Of a stretch of 37,490 bases of DNA, positions 7,404 through 15,741 are shown piece after piece. How positions within the stretch are numbered: the first letter of the stretch is position 1; every line of letters starts with the position of its first letter. The notes beneath the pieces were generated by a model. It did not search any database. It saw nothing but the letters and a program-made list of their open reading frames with translations, and had not been told where the DNA came from. This DNA comes from Streptomyces megasporus (GTDB lineage: Bacteria > Actinomycetota > Actinomycetes > Streptomycetales > Streptomycetaceae), in contig NZ_JODL01000036.1 of NCBI RefSeq assembly GCF_000718985.1, positions 1 to 37,490 on the forward strand. Reading direction: 5' to 3'. A program made the position numbers and the translations under genes.

Positions 7404-7958
7404 TTAGAAGTCCAGCTCGACGTAGTCGATGTCGGTAAACTCCACCACCAGCCCCGGGGCGCGGCGACCGCCGTCACGGAAGTACTGCTCCTGCAGACCC
7501 TCGGCGACGATGTCCCGCAGCTGGGTGTCGGCAGCCCCGGCGGCGTGGGCGTCGAACAGGCGCTGGGCGTAGACGGGGGGCAGATGCTGGGTGATTCGGC
7601 GCATCCGGCTGTCGTCGGTGGAGCCCGGGGCGGCGGTGAACCCGAACCGGGCGCGGGTCTCAACGGTGATGCCGCCGGTAGTGGCGGCCTGCTTCATCGC
7701 CCGCGCCCGCACCCTGGGTTGCCATCGCTGCTGAACTTCCCCGGCGAGCTTGGCGGCGAGCTCGGGGCGTGGTTTCTTGATCTGGCCCTTCACGTACCGC
7801 TCGACGGTGCGCTGGGAGACGCCCAGCAGCTGGGCCACGGCCTTCGTCCCTTTGAATTGCTTGACCAGGAACCGCATCTGCGCCCCGGCCGACTTCGGGA
7901 TCGGCCGGGTGGCGGTCCTCGCCGCAGCCTTCTCCAGGCCGTCACCGATGATGCCCAT
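7404..7958 (-). CDS. tpg: Telomere terminal protein Tpg
   Basis: Protein of 184 residues, the usual length of Streptomyces Tpg, the protein covalently attached to the 5-prime ends of linear replicons and used as primer for end patching. Recognisable segments are KSAGAQMRFLVKQFKGTKAV, the HTH-like LLGVSQRTVERYVKGQIKKPRPELA, WQPRVRARA, TTGGI and the acidic C-terminus VEFTDIDYVEL. The ATG at 7958 is chosen over a TTG three bases upstream because AAAGGAG lies at ideal spacing. It is the last gene of a minus-strand operon. Its presence is the main reason to think this replicon is linear. Recognition is from memory of the family, but many segments match. Confidence 0.88.
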   Translation of the reverse strand: MGIIGDGLEKAAARTATRPIPKSAGAQMRFLVKQFKGTKAVAQLLGVSQRTVERYVKGQIKKPRPELAAKLAGEVQQRWQPRVRARAMKQAATTGGITVETRARFGFTAAPGSTDDSRMRRITQHLPPVYAQRLFDAHAAGAADTQLRDIVAEGLQEQYFRDGGRRAPGLVVEFTDIDYVELDF

Positions 7959-8007
7959 CAACAGCTCCTTTCTCGGTGTCAGTGTGGTGGTCGGACAGGC
8001 CGGCCGG

Positions 8008-8859
8008 TCACTCGGGTCGGCTCAACTGCCGCGGGACGCTGGTGTCGAGTCCGACGCGTTCGGCGGCTAGACGCCGCAGGGCGCGGGCCCGGCTGGCGTC
8101 GACGGAGGTCGCGCGCTGCTCGGCCTGGACGTCCCGTGCCTCGTGGAACAAGCGCTCGGGCTCGCGCATCCGAGGGCTGGCGTCCTGCGCGGCGGCCGCG
8201 GCCTGGATCTCCGGATCGACCGTGCGCGGCTGTTTGGCGGCCCGGTACGCGGCCAGAGCCTGCTGGTAGCCGGGCGACGCGGTCTGGCGGGTGTGCACTG
8301 GTGCCTCGTCCACGGGGGTGGTCGAGGCCTCCACCCGGCCTGGGTCGGCGGTGGCCGGGCCGGTGCCGGAGGTTACGGCACCGGGCGGCAGGACCCGGAT
8401 CGTTTTGACGGTGCCGGCGCCGGCGACCTGGTTGGCGGCCGCGATCAGCTTGTCGGTTATCAGCCGGGCCTGGGTCGCGTAGGCGGGTGAGGTGGGGCGC
8501 AGGTCCAACCGCCCGGACTCCGCGTGGAAACCCACGGCCTGGAGGTGGTCGGCCAGGCGGGGGGCGACCGCGGCCGCGATGGCGGGCCACCGGTCCAGCA
8601 CGGTTCCGCCGGCGGCCGGGACCTCCCAGGCACGCTCGGTCAGGAGCTGTTGCAGCACGGCCGCGAGTCCGGCGGGGTCTCGTCCGTCTGGCCGCACCGT
8701 CCGGGTGCGGCGGCGAGGGGTGCGGGTCGGGCCGGTGGCGCCGCGCTGCTTGGCCGCCTTCCGCGCGGCGTGCAGCGCGACGCGGGCCAGGTCCAGGCCG
8801 GACGGCCCCTGGCCGGCGGGGCCGGCCGGCTGCGGGCTGATGGTGGTCGTCTCTGTCAT
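8008..8859 (-). CDS. DciA-like (DUF721) helicase-loading protein
   Basis: Protein of 283 residues with the layout of actinobacterial DUF721 proteins: LDLARVALHAARKAAKQRG near the N-terminus, an Arg-rich basic stretch, GRDPAGLAAVLQQLLTERAWE, then a KH-like domain with SPAYATQARLITDKLIAAANQ and TVKTIRVLPPG. DciA loads or positions the replicative helicase DnaB in most bacteria. The C-terminal 100 residues, rich in Ala, Arg and Glu, go beyond the usual length. AGGAG precedes the ATG. It sits 9 bp after the winged-helix gene and 49 bp before tpg, consistent with one replication operon that could recruit the host helicase to the linear plasmid. Confidence 0.75.
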   Translation of the reverse strand: MTETTTISPQPAGPAGQGPSGLDLARVALHAARKAAKQRGATGPTRTPRRRTRTVRPDGRDPAGLAAVLQQLLTERAWEVPAAGGTVLDRWPAIAAAVAPRLADHLQAVGFHAESGRLDLRPTSPAYATQARLITDKLIAAANQVAGAGTVKTIRVLPPGAVTSGTGPATADPGRVEASTTPVDEAPVHTRQTASPGYQQALAAYRAAKQPRTVDPEIQAAAAAQDASPRMREPERLFHEARDVQAEQRATSVDASRARALRRLAAERVGLDTSVPRQLSRPE

Positions 8860-8868
8860 CGCGGTCTC

Positions 8869-10353
8869 CTACCGGCGTCCGATGGCCATCAGCGAGCTGC
8901 GGGCGCCGGCGGCCAGTTGCCGTGCGCGCCGCACCAGGTCGGGTCCGTAGAGGTGCTCCGCGGCAGGCCGTCCGAGCATCTCGACCGCGGAGGTGACGAG
9001 GGTGGTCTCGCCGGCCATGAGCTCGCCCCAGGCCGCGGCCCGCATCTCCTGGAGCTCCTCGACGGTCAGGTCCTGCGGCCCGGCCAGCTCGGGCAGTGCC
9101 TCACCCGGCTCGTCGACCGGCTTCAGGTCGAACGCTTCGGCGAACGCCGCTTCGACCCGCTTCTGCACCGCGCGGCTGGTGGGGGTCTGCCAGTTGCCCT
9201 CGAACCGCTCGTGGCGGGCACGGACCTGCAGGATGCGCTCACGGCGGACGGCCTCTTGGGCCGCGCGCCAGTCCTCTACCGCGGCGGCTCGCTTCTCGGG
9301 GGTGTCCAGGATCGTGGTGGCGTTGCGCAACAGCACTGCCAGCAGTCCCGAGCCCCGGCGGACCCGGGCGGTCTCGCCCCGGCAATGCAGCCAGGCCCTC
9401 ACCTCGGTGACCGTCCATCCGGCATCGGCGACGTGCCGGGCGACCCAGGCGATCCGCGGCACCGAGCAGCCGCGCAGCCAGTCGATGTGCTCGGTCAGCT
9501 CGCGGGCCAACTGGAAACGGCGGCCGACCGCGTTCAGCTTCCGGCAGCCGCTGGCCTTGCTCTTGGGCTTCTTCGGGGTGGGGGACTTGCTGACCCCGCT
9601 TGCGAGCTTGCTCGTCTCAGAGGGGGAGGGGAGATCACCCGCAGCCGGAGTAGTGCAGGTACCACCCCCCATTGGGGTGCAACGTGCCACAGCCGTCCCG
9701 GTCGTCACAGCGGCCTCGGATGCACCCTCCCGGCGGGGTTCTACGGAGGCCTGCGAATCGGTCCGGGCAGTGTCCTCACCAGCGGGCTTTCCGGCGGGCT
9801 TGCGGGTCTTCTTCCGTGGGGCGCGGACCTTGCGGGCCGCTCGCGCTGCGAGCCGGCCCATCAGTTCACGGCCCGACTCGGCGATCCCCGTCGGCCGCCG
9901 CCCAGACCCCTCGCCGACGGTGCGGATCCCCAATGCCTGGTCAAACGCCGTCGGGATCACCAGGGCGAACTCCGATGCCTGCCCGCCCACCCCGGACACC
10001 CGCGTGCCGCGGGAGACGTAGGCCAGCAGGCCAGCCTCCCGCAGCATCTCCAGGTGGTACTCCGTGGTCCGCTCCGACAGGCCGGTGCGGCGCATCAGGT
10101 ATGAGAGCCCCGGGCGGCATGGGCTGAGCTCCGCGAGCAGCTGCGCGATCCGCAGCGTCGTGCGGCCCATCGACCGCGGTCCGTGCGTTCGCCGAGGCCG
10201 GTACAGCCCGGACCCAACCACCCAGTGCACCGCCTGCATCCAGCTGTAGCCGTCCGGCGCTACCCGCCCTGACGTGGTCGAGACCCACTGCTGTGCCTCC
10301 GGCAGCCGAAGTGTGGGAGGAGTATCGGCTGCCGTCAGGGGTGAGGGGGCCAT
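8869..10353 (-). CDS. Winged-helix replication-associated protein
   Basis: Protein of about 494 residues. After a Trp-rich segment comes a winged helix (LAELSPCRPGLSYLMRRTGLSERTTEYHLEMLREAGLLAYV), then a long Arg/Lys/Pro/Ala low-complexity linker. The C-terminal helical domain starts with RRFQLARELTEHIDWLRGCSVPRIAWVARHVADAGW and includes VRAWLHCRG. Similar two-domain proteins occur in Streptomyces plasmids, where they are annotated as replication or helix-turn-helix proteins. It is the first gene of the operon with the DciA-like gene and tpg, so a role in origin or telomere replication is likely. It occupies the place where a telomere-associated protein (Tap) gene is usual, but I do not see Tap features. 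I start at 10353, where AGGA is well placed; 10377 is an alternative. Confidence 0.6.
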   Translation of the reverse strand: MAPSPLTAADTPPTLRLPEAQQWVSTTSGRVAPDGYSWMQAVHWVVGSGLYRPRRTHGPRSMGRTTLRIAQLLAELSPCRPGLSYLMRRTGLSERTTEYHLEMLREAGLLAYVSRGTRVSGVGGQASEFALVIPTAFDQALGIRTVGEGSGRRPTGIAESGRELMGRLAARAARKVRAPRKKTRKPAGKPAGEDTARTDSQASVEPRREGASEAAVTTGTAVARCTPMGGGTCTTPAAGDLPSPSETSKLASGVSKSPTPKKPKSKASGCRKLNAVGRRFQLARELTEHIDWLRGCSVPRIAWVARHVADAGWTVTEVRAWLHCRGETARVRRGSGLLAVLLRNATTILDTPEKRAAAVEDWRAAQEAVRRERILQVRARHERFEGNWQTPTSRAVQKRVEAAFAEAFDLKPVDEPGEALPELAGPQDLTVEELQEMRAAAWGELMAGETTLVTSAVEMLGRPAAEHLYGPDLVRRARQLAAGARSSLMAIGRR

Positions 10354-10569
10354 CGCGGCGTCCTGCACGGCGGTCATCGGGACCACCGGCCCTGGGGACC
10401 ACCAGGCACAGAGAGCCGGGGAAGAACCGAACAAGCAAAGGTGCAAAAAGGTCGAAAAGCGCTAATCTTCAGCCCAGGGGTACACATCTGGGTATGGCGA
10501 CGCTGGCAGGCGCACGAAACGTCGTGCACAATGACTCCTGTCTGTTTCTGCATATGCAGGCATGACAAA

Positions 10570-10605
10570 GCCCCGCTTCGATGGGGCGTGGTTCTGGGGA
10601 GAACC
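10570..10605 (-). terminator. Tandem hairpins, terminator-like on minus strand
   Basis: GCCCC (10570) pairs with GGGGC (10583-10587) and is followed on the minus strand by TTTG. Next to it GGTTCT-GGGG-AGAACC (10590-10605) is a second perfect hairpin. On the minus strand the order resembles a terminator, but no minus-strand gene ends just upstream. Confidence 0.35.
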
Positions 10606-11062
10606 TGAACATTGATCTGATCGAGGCCGGGTGGCACCGGGTCGGTCAGACCCTCCGCGAAGCTGTGGCAGGCCGAGCGGAGAGCAGATGGGCGCTGGAA
10701 CTAGGCGAGTGGCATCACCAAGTCGACCAGCGGCCCGGGCGGCTAGAAGTCCCGCGTCACGCGGGCGCCGCCCCACAGACCTACGTCATCTCGACCTCAC
10801 CTCCCGAGGGAGAGATGCGTCCACGGAATGTCGGCACGCAGAACCCCGCCTCGGCGGCAACGCGCGAAGCGCAACAACGAGGCGGGGAGTTTCGGAGGCG
10901 GCCGACGACAGGAGCACATGCTGGAGTGGCGCGTCGAGCACCGCTGCGACAGCAGGCACTGCGAATGCCTGTCGGAGGGTACGGGTACCCTGAACCACGT
11001 CGAGACCCCTTACCGGTCGTCGGCCGTGACCCCGGAGAGCCACCTCGCGGGGTCCAATAACG

Positions 11063-11075
11063 TCTATATAGATCT
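11063..11075. promoter_or_regulatory. GntR-type operator-like site (orphan)
   Basis: TCTATATAGATCT is identical over 13 bases to a site at 15615-15627 in front of the GntR gene. TCTATATAGA is a perfect palindrome in otherwise very GC-rich DNA. It lies 131 bp upstream of the gene at 11206, so the repressor encoded at 14784-15533 may also control that gene. Confidence 0.5.
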
Positions 11076-11205
11076 TGTACCAAGACACCATACCCCCTTG
11101 CGCCATGTGCGTCCGCCCACAGGGAGGACGTGTCGCCGCAGGCCGCAGGAGACCTGATGCCTCGTCAATTCCACCGATAGCCGGGACCGCTGCTGCCTCC
11201 GCATC

Positions 11206-11853
11206 ATGGCGCGGGGCATGATGAGCGGCATGCATGCCGCCACCGCCACCCCTTCGGTCGACAGCTATGCCCTGCCTGCACAACGGCGTGGATACGTCAC
11301 GGCGATGCGGAAAATCGCGGTCGGGCGCCGCCCCGGTGAGCCTGTGCGCGTCTACTTCAGTGCGCCCCCGGAGTACCGGACACGCCCCAATTGGGAACGC
11401 CGCCTCGACACCGTCCGACAGTCCCTGCCCGACGGTGCCGAATTGCTGACCTACGAGACCGCGCTCGCCCACGCCGACTACGCCACAGAGTGGCCACGGC
11501 TGGCCGAGGACATTGACGGACTCATCGTCACCGGCATGCGTCCCAGATCCAGCAAGGTCCGCACCGTCCAGCTCGGCCCCATTGCCCGCCGGGAGCTCAT
11601 CTCCGTGGTGCCCTCGGGCAAGCCTGTGCTGCTCCACACCATGGAGCACGGCCTGGTCCCCCTCCTGGACTGCAAACCACACCGGATGGGGCGCGAGCCG
11701 TACCAGCGGCTGCGGCTGACCGTCCCCAAGACGTGGTCCCCTAACGCCCCCACCCTTCAGGCAGCGCTCGACGCCCTCCGCCCGGTGCGTGCCGTTCCTC
11801 ATCTCGATCAGCCCTTTAGGCCGAGCGGTGTCGGCCAGCGGGCGGCTGGCTAA
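11206..11853 (+). CDS. Hypothetical protein
   Basis: Protein of 215 residues that I do not recognise. VRVYFSAPPEYRTRPNWERRL, a central EDIDGLIVTGMRP and a later SGKPVLLHTMEHGLVPLLD suggest an alpha/beta fold with repeated strands, possibly of the nucleoside-deoxyribosyltransferase or Rossmann type, but no catalytic motif is clear. Several ATG codons lie close together at the start (11206, 11221, 11224) and none has a strong ribosome-binding site; ATG 11308 is another option. It is isolated between a gene-poor region with a GntR-like operator and a convergent minus-strand operon. Confidence 0.55.
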   Translation: MARGMMSGMHAATATPSVDSYALPAQRRGYVTAMRKIAVGRRPGEPVRVYFSAPPEYRTRPNWERRLDTVRQSLPDGAELLTYETALAHADYATEWPRLAEDIDGLIVTGMRPRSSKVRTVQLGPIARRELISVVPSGKPVLLHTMEHGLVPLLDCKPHRMGREPYQRLRLTVPKTWSPNAPTLQAALDALRPVRAVPHLDQPFRPSGVGQRAAG

Positions 11854-11894
11854 CGGCAGGCCTTGGCTGTGCTGCGTTGGAAGCCGTTGTTCAG

Positions 11895-12824
11895 TCAACG
11901 AGCCGCACCCCTGCCTGACGGTTGAAGCATGGTGGCGTAGTAGCAGGCGAGGACGGCTTCGGCGCCCGACCCCTGAGCAGTGGCAATGCGTTGGTACCGC
12001 GCCGACCGCAGGTCGCCGGCGACTCGGATGCGCTCGTGTTGCCGGTCGGTTGGGCAGTAGCCGTCTTCTTCTTGAAGAAGGCCTTCCAGGGCGGCGGGCT
12101 TGGCTCCAAGATTGTTCAACACCGCAGTCGCGGCGTATGCCGTGCGCTGCCCGTCCCGGCTGTCGACTTCCACCACCCAGCCTTCGCCGTAAGTGGGCTT
12201 GGTGATCGTGACGTGGGAGACAGGTACGAGTCGGATGCGCTCGTCGTCCCTGACTTCATCGGTCTTGTAGTCATCCGACGGCGGGTGGAGTACGTGCAAG
12301 GTGTTTGGTGCCTTCGGGTAGGCGCGTAGCCAGGTCCCCAGCGGGCGGTCTGCTCCGAGCACATATGTGCGGTCCGTGAGGGTGTCCGGACTGGTGCGCC
12401 ACAGAGGCGGCGAAGCGAAGCCGTCCGGTGCGGTGACCCAGCTGGCGTCGGCGGGCGTCAGCGTGGCCACGCCGGTGGCCACCACGATCGCCTGCGCGGT
12501 GAGTGTCCGTCGATCGTCCAATGTGAGTTCGGCGTGGTCCTCGTGACCGCTCACCGCCACGGCGTGAGTTCGCAGCAGGGTGCACCGGTGGTCTTCCTCG
12601 AGGCGCTCCAGGTCCGCGGCGAGGGCCTGCGCCAACTGCGGGCCCGTCGACCAGCCTCCCGGCACGTTCTCTACGGTGCTGACGGTGTGCAGCTTGCCGC
12701 CGACCTGTTTCGCCTCGACCACCACGGTGCGCAGCCGGAGGCTGGTTGCCATCAGTGCGGCCGCCACTCCCGCTGGACCAGCACCGACGATCAGTATGTC
12801 CGCGTCGCAGGCGAAGGAGGTCAT
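11895..12824 (-). CDS. Thioredoxin-reductase-like flavin oxidoreductase without CxxC
   Basis: Protein of 309 residues. The N-terminal FAD-binding segment DILIVGAGPAGVAAALMA is followed by VVEAKQVGGKLHTVSTVENVPG, as in low-molecular-weight thioredoxin reductases and ferredoxin-NADP reductases. AIVVATGV and VAGDLRSARYQRIATAQGSGAEAV are the second and last conserved blocks. The redox-active CxxC of true thioredoxin reductase is absent, and the middle NADPH-binding GxGxxA motif is weak (YVLGADRPLGTWL), so the substrate is unknown. AGGGAG precedes the ATG, which overlaps the stop of the hydrolase gene upstream (ATGA). It is the last gene of a three-gene coupled operon. Confidence 0.8.
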   Translation of the reverse strand: MTSFACDADILIVGAGPAGVAAALMATSLRLRTVVVEAKQVGGKLHTVSTVENVPGGWSTGPQLAQALAADLERLEEDHRCTLLRTHAVAVSGHEDHAELTLDDRRTLTAQAIVVATGVATLTPADASWVTAPDGFASPPLWRTSPDTLTDRTYVLGADRPLGTWLRAYPKAPNTLHVLHPPSDDYKTDEVRDDERIRLVPVSHVTITKPTYGEGWVVEVDSRDGQRTAYAATAVLNNLGAKPAALEGLLQEEDGYCPTDRQHERIRVAGDLRSARYQRIATAQGSGAEAVLACYYATMLQPSGRGAAR

Positions 12825-13411
12825 GTATGGGCTCCCTGAGATCCGCCGATTTGGGCCAGGATGGTGTCGCTGGTGACGAGCTGGCCCGCGCCGATGTTCC
12901 GGGCGGCCAGCAGCAGCGCGGCATCGTGGTACTGGCGGCCGCCGGTAGAGGCACACGCGTCGACCACGATCCACGGCCGATAACCGGCCTGGTAGGCATC
13001 GGTCGCGGAGTCGTACACGCACGCGTCGGTGTCGATGCCGCACAGTGCGAGATCGGTCCAGCCTGAGTCACGCAGCAGTTGCGCGCCTTCGGGAGTGAAG
13101 ACGGACGCTTGGGCCTTGTCGAGGACCGCGGCCGCCGTGCCGATGAACGGAACGAGGTCGTCGACCAGGGCCTGCTCCTGCTCCGAGCGCAGCTTCGTCC
13201 ATCCGGTGATCGTCTCGTACGGCGAGCCGGGCGGGTTGTGGAACCGGGTGAGCACGACAGGAGCGTCGGCCGCCCGCCAGCCTTCCAGTAGTCGTACGAT
13301 CGCCGGGACCACGCCCTGGCTGTGCCGGTTGATGAAGCCATGCTGCACGTCAACGACAATCAGGGCCGTTGTACGAGGATCCACCCAGGCCGCCTTCCTC
13401 ATAGCTGTCAC
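12821..13411 (-). CDS. Isochorismatase-family cysteine hydrolase
   Basis: Protein of 196 residues. ALIVVDVQHGF supplies the catalytic Asp, VLDKAQASVF the Lys, and LCGIDTDACVYDSATDA the nucleophilic Cys: the Asp-Lys-Cys triad of isochorismatase-like hydrolases such as nicotinamidases and N-carbamoyl hydrolases. DACASTGGRQYHDAAL follows, as in the family. The exact substrate cannot be told from sequence. The GTG at 13411 overlaps the stop of the XRE gene (GTGA); an ATG nine bases later is an alternative. It is coupled on both sides, so the three proteins are probably made in fixed proportion. Confidence 0.85.
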   Translation of the reverse strand: MTAMRKAAWVDPRTTALIVVDVQHGFINRHSQGVVPAIVRLLEGWRAADAPVVLTRFHNPPGSPYETITGWTKLRSEQEQALVDDLVPFIGTAAAVLDKAQASVFTPEGAQLLRDSGWTDLALCGIDTDACVYDSATDAYQAGYRPWIVVDACASTGGRQYHDAALLLAARNIGAGQLVTSDTILAQIGGSQGAHT

Positions 13412-14574
13412 GGATTGCTGTCTCGAAGGGCTTCCTGGGCGGCACGCAGTCGATCAGGAAGTTCGCTGGTCGCCAGGATCGCCTCGCGCATCATGCGGTG
13501 CTGAGCGGTCTCGGTCGGGCGAGCGGTCGTGAGCCGGACGTACGCACTGCGCAGGTAGCGCCACCCGTACTCCTTCGGCATCACCGGATCCTGCCCCTCT
13601 TCGATCATGCGCAGGATGTGCGATGACAGAGCCCACAACGCCTGCGCGTCGAGCTCCAGGGCAACGATCTCGCTCATCGTCAGCGCGCGCTCACCCGGCT
13701 GCGGGTGGTAGGTCACACCCGACCAGCCAGCCACCCCGCGCGAGACGCCGCCGCCGAACTCCACCGTCTCCGAATGAGCCCAGCCGTCGCGGAACTTGGC
13801 GTCCTCCACCCCGGGGGCGAGCGGTGCCACATTACGGGGGTCTTGCCGGTCCACGAGCACCGACGGCGTGGTCAGCAACTGCAGGGCTGTCGTCAGCCCT
13901 TCCCTGGTCCAGGAGTGTTCGCGGAGTTCGTATGCGGATAGCACATATTCCGGGACCAGCGAGGAGCGGGCGGAGCTCGAGCCGGGAGTGTGCTCGTCCA
14001 GGAGGCGCACCAGCTGCCGACCCGCCCATGCCCGGTCTCTTGCGTAGGAGCGGTAGCGCCACACCGCCAAGTCGGTGATCGAGTCCACGCGCCGGTGCTC
14101 CTCCAGGTGAACCATGGCGACTCCGCAGGCGTAAAGGTGCAGCCTCGATGCGTGGGCTGAGGGGTGCCCGCCGGGCAGGACACGCTGCTCCAAGCCACCC
14201 GGGCCCGGTTGCTGGGGCACCCCCTTCAGGTACAGAGGCTTGAGGTCCTCGCCCATATAGACCGGCAGAAACTTGTGAGAGATCACCGAGCAGGGCGCTG
14301 GCCGCGCAGTCGCAGTGGTCGCGGTGACCGGTTCGCCTCGCAGAGCCGCCAGCCGGACCCGGAAGGCCTCCTGTTGTTCCGGGGAGCATTGGGCAAGCGC
14401 CGCATCGAGGATCTGCGCCATCCCCGGACGGCACACTCCAGCCGGGTTCTTTCCCCAGTTCGAGACCGTCCGGGGGCTGATGCCGAGGCGCTGGGCGAAG
14501 TCGCGCACCGACTGGCGCATCACCGACTGCAGCAGCCGCGCCTCCTGGCCTGTCCACTGCTCCACGGTGATCAC
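13408..14574 (-). CDS. XRE-family regulator with large C-terminal domain
   Basis: Protein of 388 residues. The N-terminal helix-turn-helix is MRQSVRDFAQRLGISPRTVSNWGK. The remainder is a long, mostly helical region typical of Streptomyces XRE proteins with an unassigned sensory or TPR-like domain; WRYRSYARDRAWAGRQLVRLLDE and a C-terminal ALWALSSHILRMIEEGQDP stand out. GTG start at 14574 with GAGGAGG six bases upstream. It heads an operon with an isochorismatase-like hydrolase and a flavin reductase-like enzyme, so it probably controls them in response to a metabolite. The 209-bp gap to the GntR gene should hold its promoter. Confidence 0.8.
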   Translation of the reverse strand: MITVEQWTGQEARLLQSVMRQSVRDFAQRLGISPRTVSNWGKNPAGVCRPGMAQILDAALAQCSPEQQEAFRVRLAALRGEPVTATTATARPAPCSVISHKFLPVYMGEDLKPLYLKGVPQQPGPGGLEQRVLPGGHPSAHASRLHLYACGVAMVHLEEHRRVDSITDLAVWRYRSYARDRAWAGRQLVRLLDEHTPGSSSARSSLVPEYVLSAYELREHSWTREGLTTALQLLTTPSVLVDRQDPRNVAPLAPGVEDAKFRDGWAHSETVEFGGGVSRGVAGWSGVTYHPQPGERALTMSEIVALELDAQALWALSSHILRMIEEGQDPVMPKEYGWRYLRSAYVRLTTARPTETAQHRMMREAILATSELPDRLRAAQEALRDSNP

Positions 14575-14783
14575 TACACACCTCCTCGGGGTTTACAGCC
14601 AGACGTACGGACGCCTATTGCCACGGTGTTGCCACACCACTGCCGCACAAGGGCATCTCGTACAACAGGCCGTCCACAGATGCTGGTTGACGTTGAAGCA
14701 GCAGCCCAGCATCTGGTCGGTGAATCCCCATGCCAAGCCCTGGCACATTCCCACGTACCGCTCGTGCGCAGGTACCTGTGCCG

Positions 14784-15533
14784 TCAAGCATTAAAGCTGT
14801 ACTCCAAGACGTAAGCGGCGCTGTCCATCGTCATTTCGTTGACCTCAACAGGACCGTCAGCAGCGAAAGCGGTGCGGATGACCTTGAGGACGAACCGGTC
14901 GGCTGGAATCGACAGCCGAGCAGCTTCTCCGGCGCTTGGCATGCGCGCGCGTACCTCCTCGCGGAAGCGCACCGGAGCGTGCCCAAGGTCGGCCAACCGC
15001 GCGTAGATCCCGCCAGGCCCGGTATCGGGCTGTGCGATCGCCGAGCCAGCAACGAGAGCCTGAGGCAGATACGAGGCAGCAAGCATGACCGGCCGGCCTT
15101 CTACGCTGTAGCGCCGGCTTCGTACACAGACAGTCTCACCAGTCGCGAGACCAAGCACCTTCCGGATCTCCTCGGAAGGCGTGGCCTCGATGACCGAGAT
15201 CTGGTCGACGTCCAGAGGACGGTCCTCATCGGCGTCCCAGATGGACTTACCTTCCCCCCATTGCTGACGAGCCAGGCGCGGAACGCCGCGGCGCCTGATC
15301 GGCCGGAACGCCTGCACGTAGACACCCGAACCCTTGCGGGACTCGACCAACCCCTCACCGCGCAGTCGCGCGATCGCCTGCCGGACGGTCAGTGTGGCCA
15401 CGCCGAACCTCTCCGCCAGCTCGTTCTCACCAGGCAGGCGTTGACCGGGGGCGTACTCGCGCTCGATGAGCGCCCGGAGGTCGTTGGCGATGCGCACGTA
15501 CTTGTGCTGCACAGGTTCCCGCTCGCGGCTCAT
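14784..15533 (-). CDS. GntR/HutC-family repressor (KorSA-like)
   Basis: Protein of 249 residues: an N-terminal GntR winged helix (YVRIANDLRALIEREYAPGQRLPGENELAERFGV, then TVRQAIARLRGEGLVESRKGSGVYV) and a C-terminal UTRA ligand domain with VRSRRYSVEGRPVMLAASYLP. Proteins of this layout, such as KorSA of pSAM2 and TraR of pSN22, repress transfer genes of Streptomyces elements. GGGAG lies six bases before the ATG. The gene diverges from the long plus-strand cluster, with CTCTATATAGAG-type palindromes in between, which strongly suggests control of itself and of the transfer cluster. The ligand is unknown. Confidence 0.88.
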   Translation of the reverse strand: MSREREPVQHKYVRIANDLRALIEREYAPGQRLPGENELAERFGVATLTVRQAIARLRGEGLVESRKGSGVYVQAFRPIRRRGVPRLARQQWGEGKSIWDADEDRPLDVDQISVIEATPSEEIRKVLGLATGETVCVRSRRYSVEGRPVMLAASYLPQALVAGSAIAQPDTGPGGIYARLADLGHAPVRFREEVRARMPSAGEAARLSIPADRFVLKVIRTAFAADGPVEVNEMTMDSAAYVLEYSFNA

Positions 15534-15547
15534 GCATCTCCCTATCT

Positions 15548-15645
15548 CTCTATAGAGGAGATGGTACGGGGAGCGGTGCTCCGAAGTCATACGGCAGGCC
15601 GCCATGCCTCTACCTCTATATAGATCTCTTGACTTCTTTATAGAG
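15548..15645. promoter_or_regulatory. Divergent promoter region with GntR operators
   Basis: Three AT-rich palindromes in GC-rich DNA: CTCTATAGAG (15548-15557), TCTATATAGA (15615-15624) and CTTTATAGAG (15636-15645). The first lies just upstream of the gntR ribosome-binding site. The other two straddle a -35-like TTGACT (15629-15634) for plus-strand transcription toward the WhiB gene; I see no convincing -10 box. Placement fits simultaneous repression in both directions. Confidence 0.7.
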
Positions 15646-15741
15646 GCTTGCTTCACTGGGGACGTCGTCAGGCGGTCGCCCAAAGCGACTCCTGATCGCG
15701 TGTTGCTTGGCGTATCCCAACCTTCCGAGAGGAGTCCGCTC

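Larger units (their letters stand above)
10378..11205. other. Gene-poor 0.8-kb region
   Basis: No convincing gene on either strand: frames here have poor Streptomyces codon bias and no recognisable product. It contains several short palindromes (GCACGA-AACG-TCGTGC at 10512, CTGCATATGCAG at 10548, hairpins at 10570-10605) and a GntR-type operator-like site at 11063. It may be a decayed gene or a regulatory region for the genes on either side. Confidence 0.45.

Noticed and set aside
10500..10610. tRNA gene or attachment site
   Set aside because: Several short hairpins are present, but no cloverleaf, anticodon arm or T-loop sequence fits, and no integrase gene is in the window.
12825..13043. 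Longer N-terminus for the flavin oxidoreductase
   Set aside because: The extension lies out of frame inside the isochorismatase gene and the FAD motif already starts near the ATG at 12824, which has a good ribosome-binding site.
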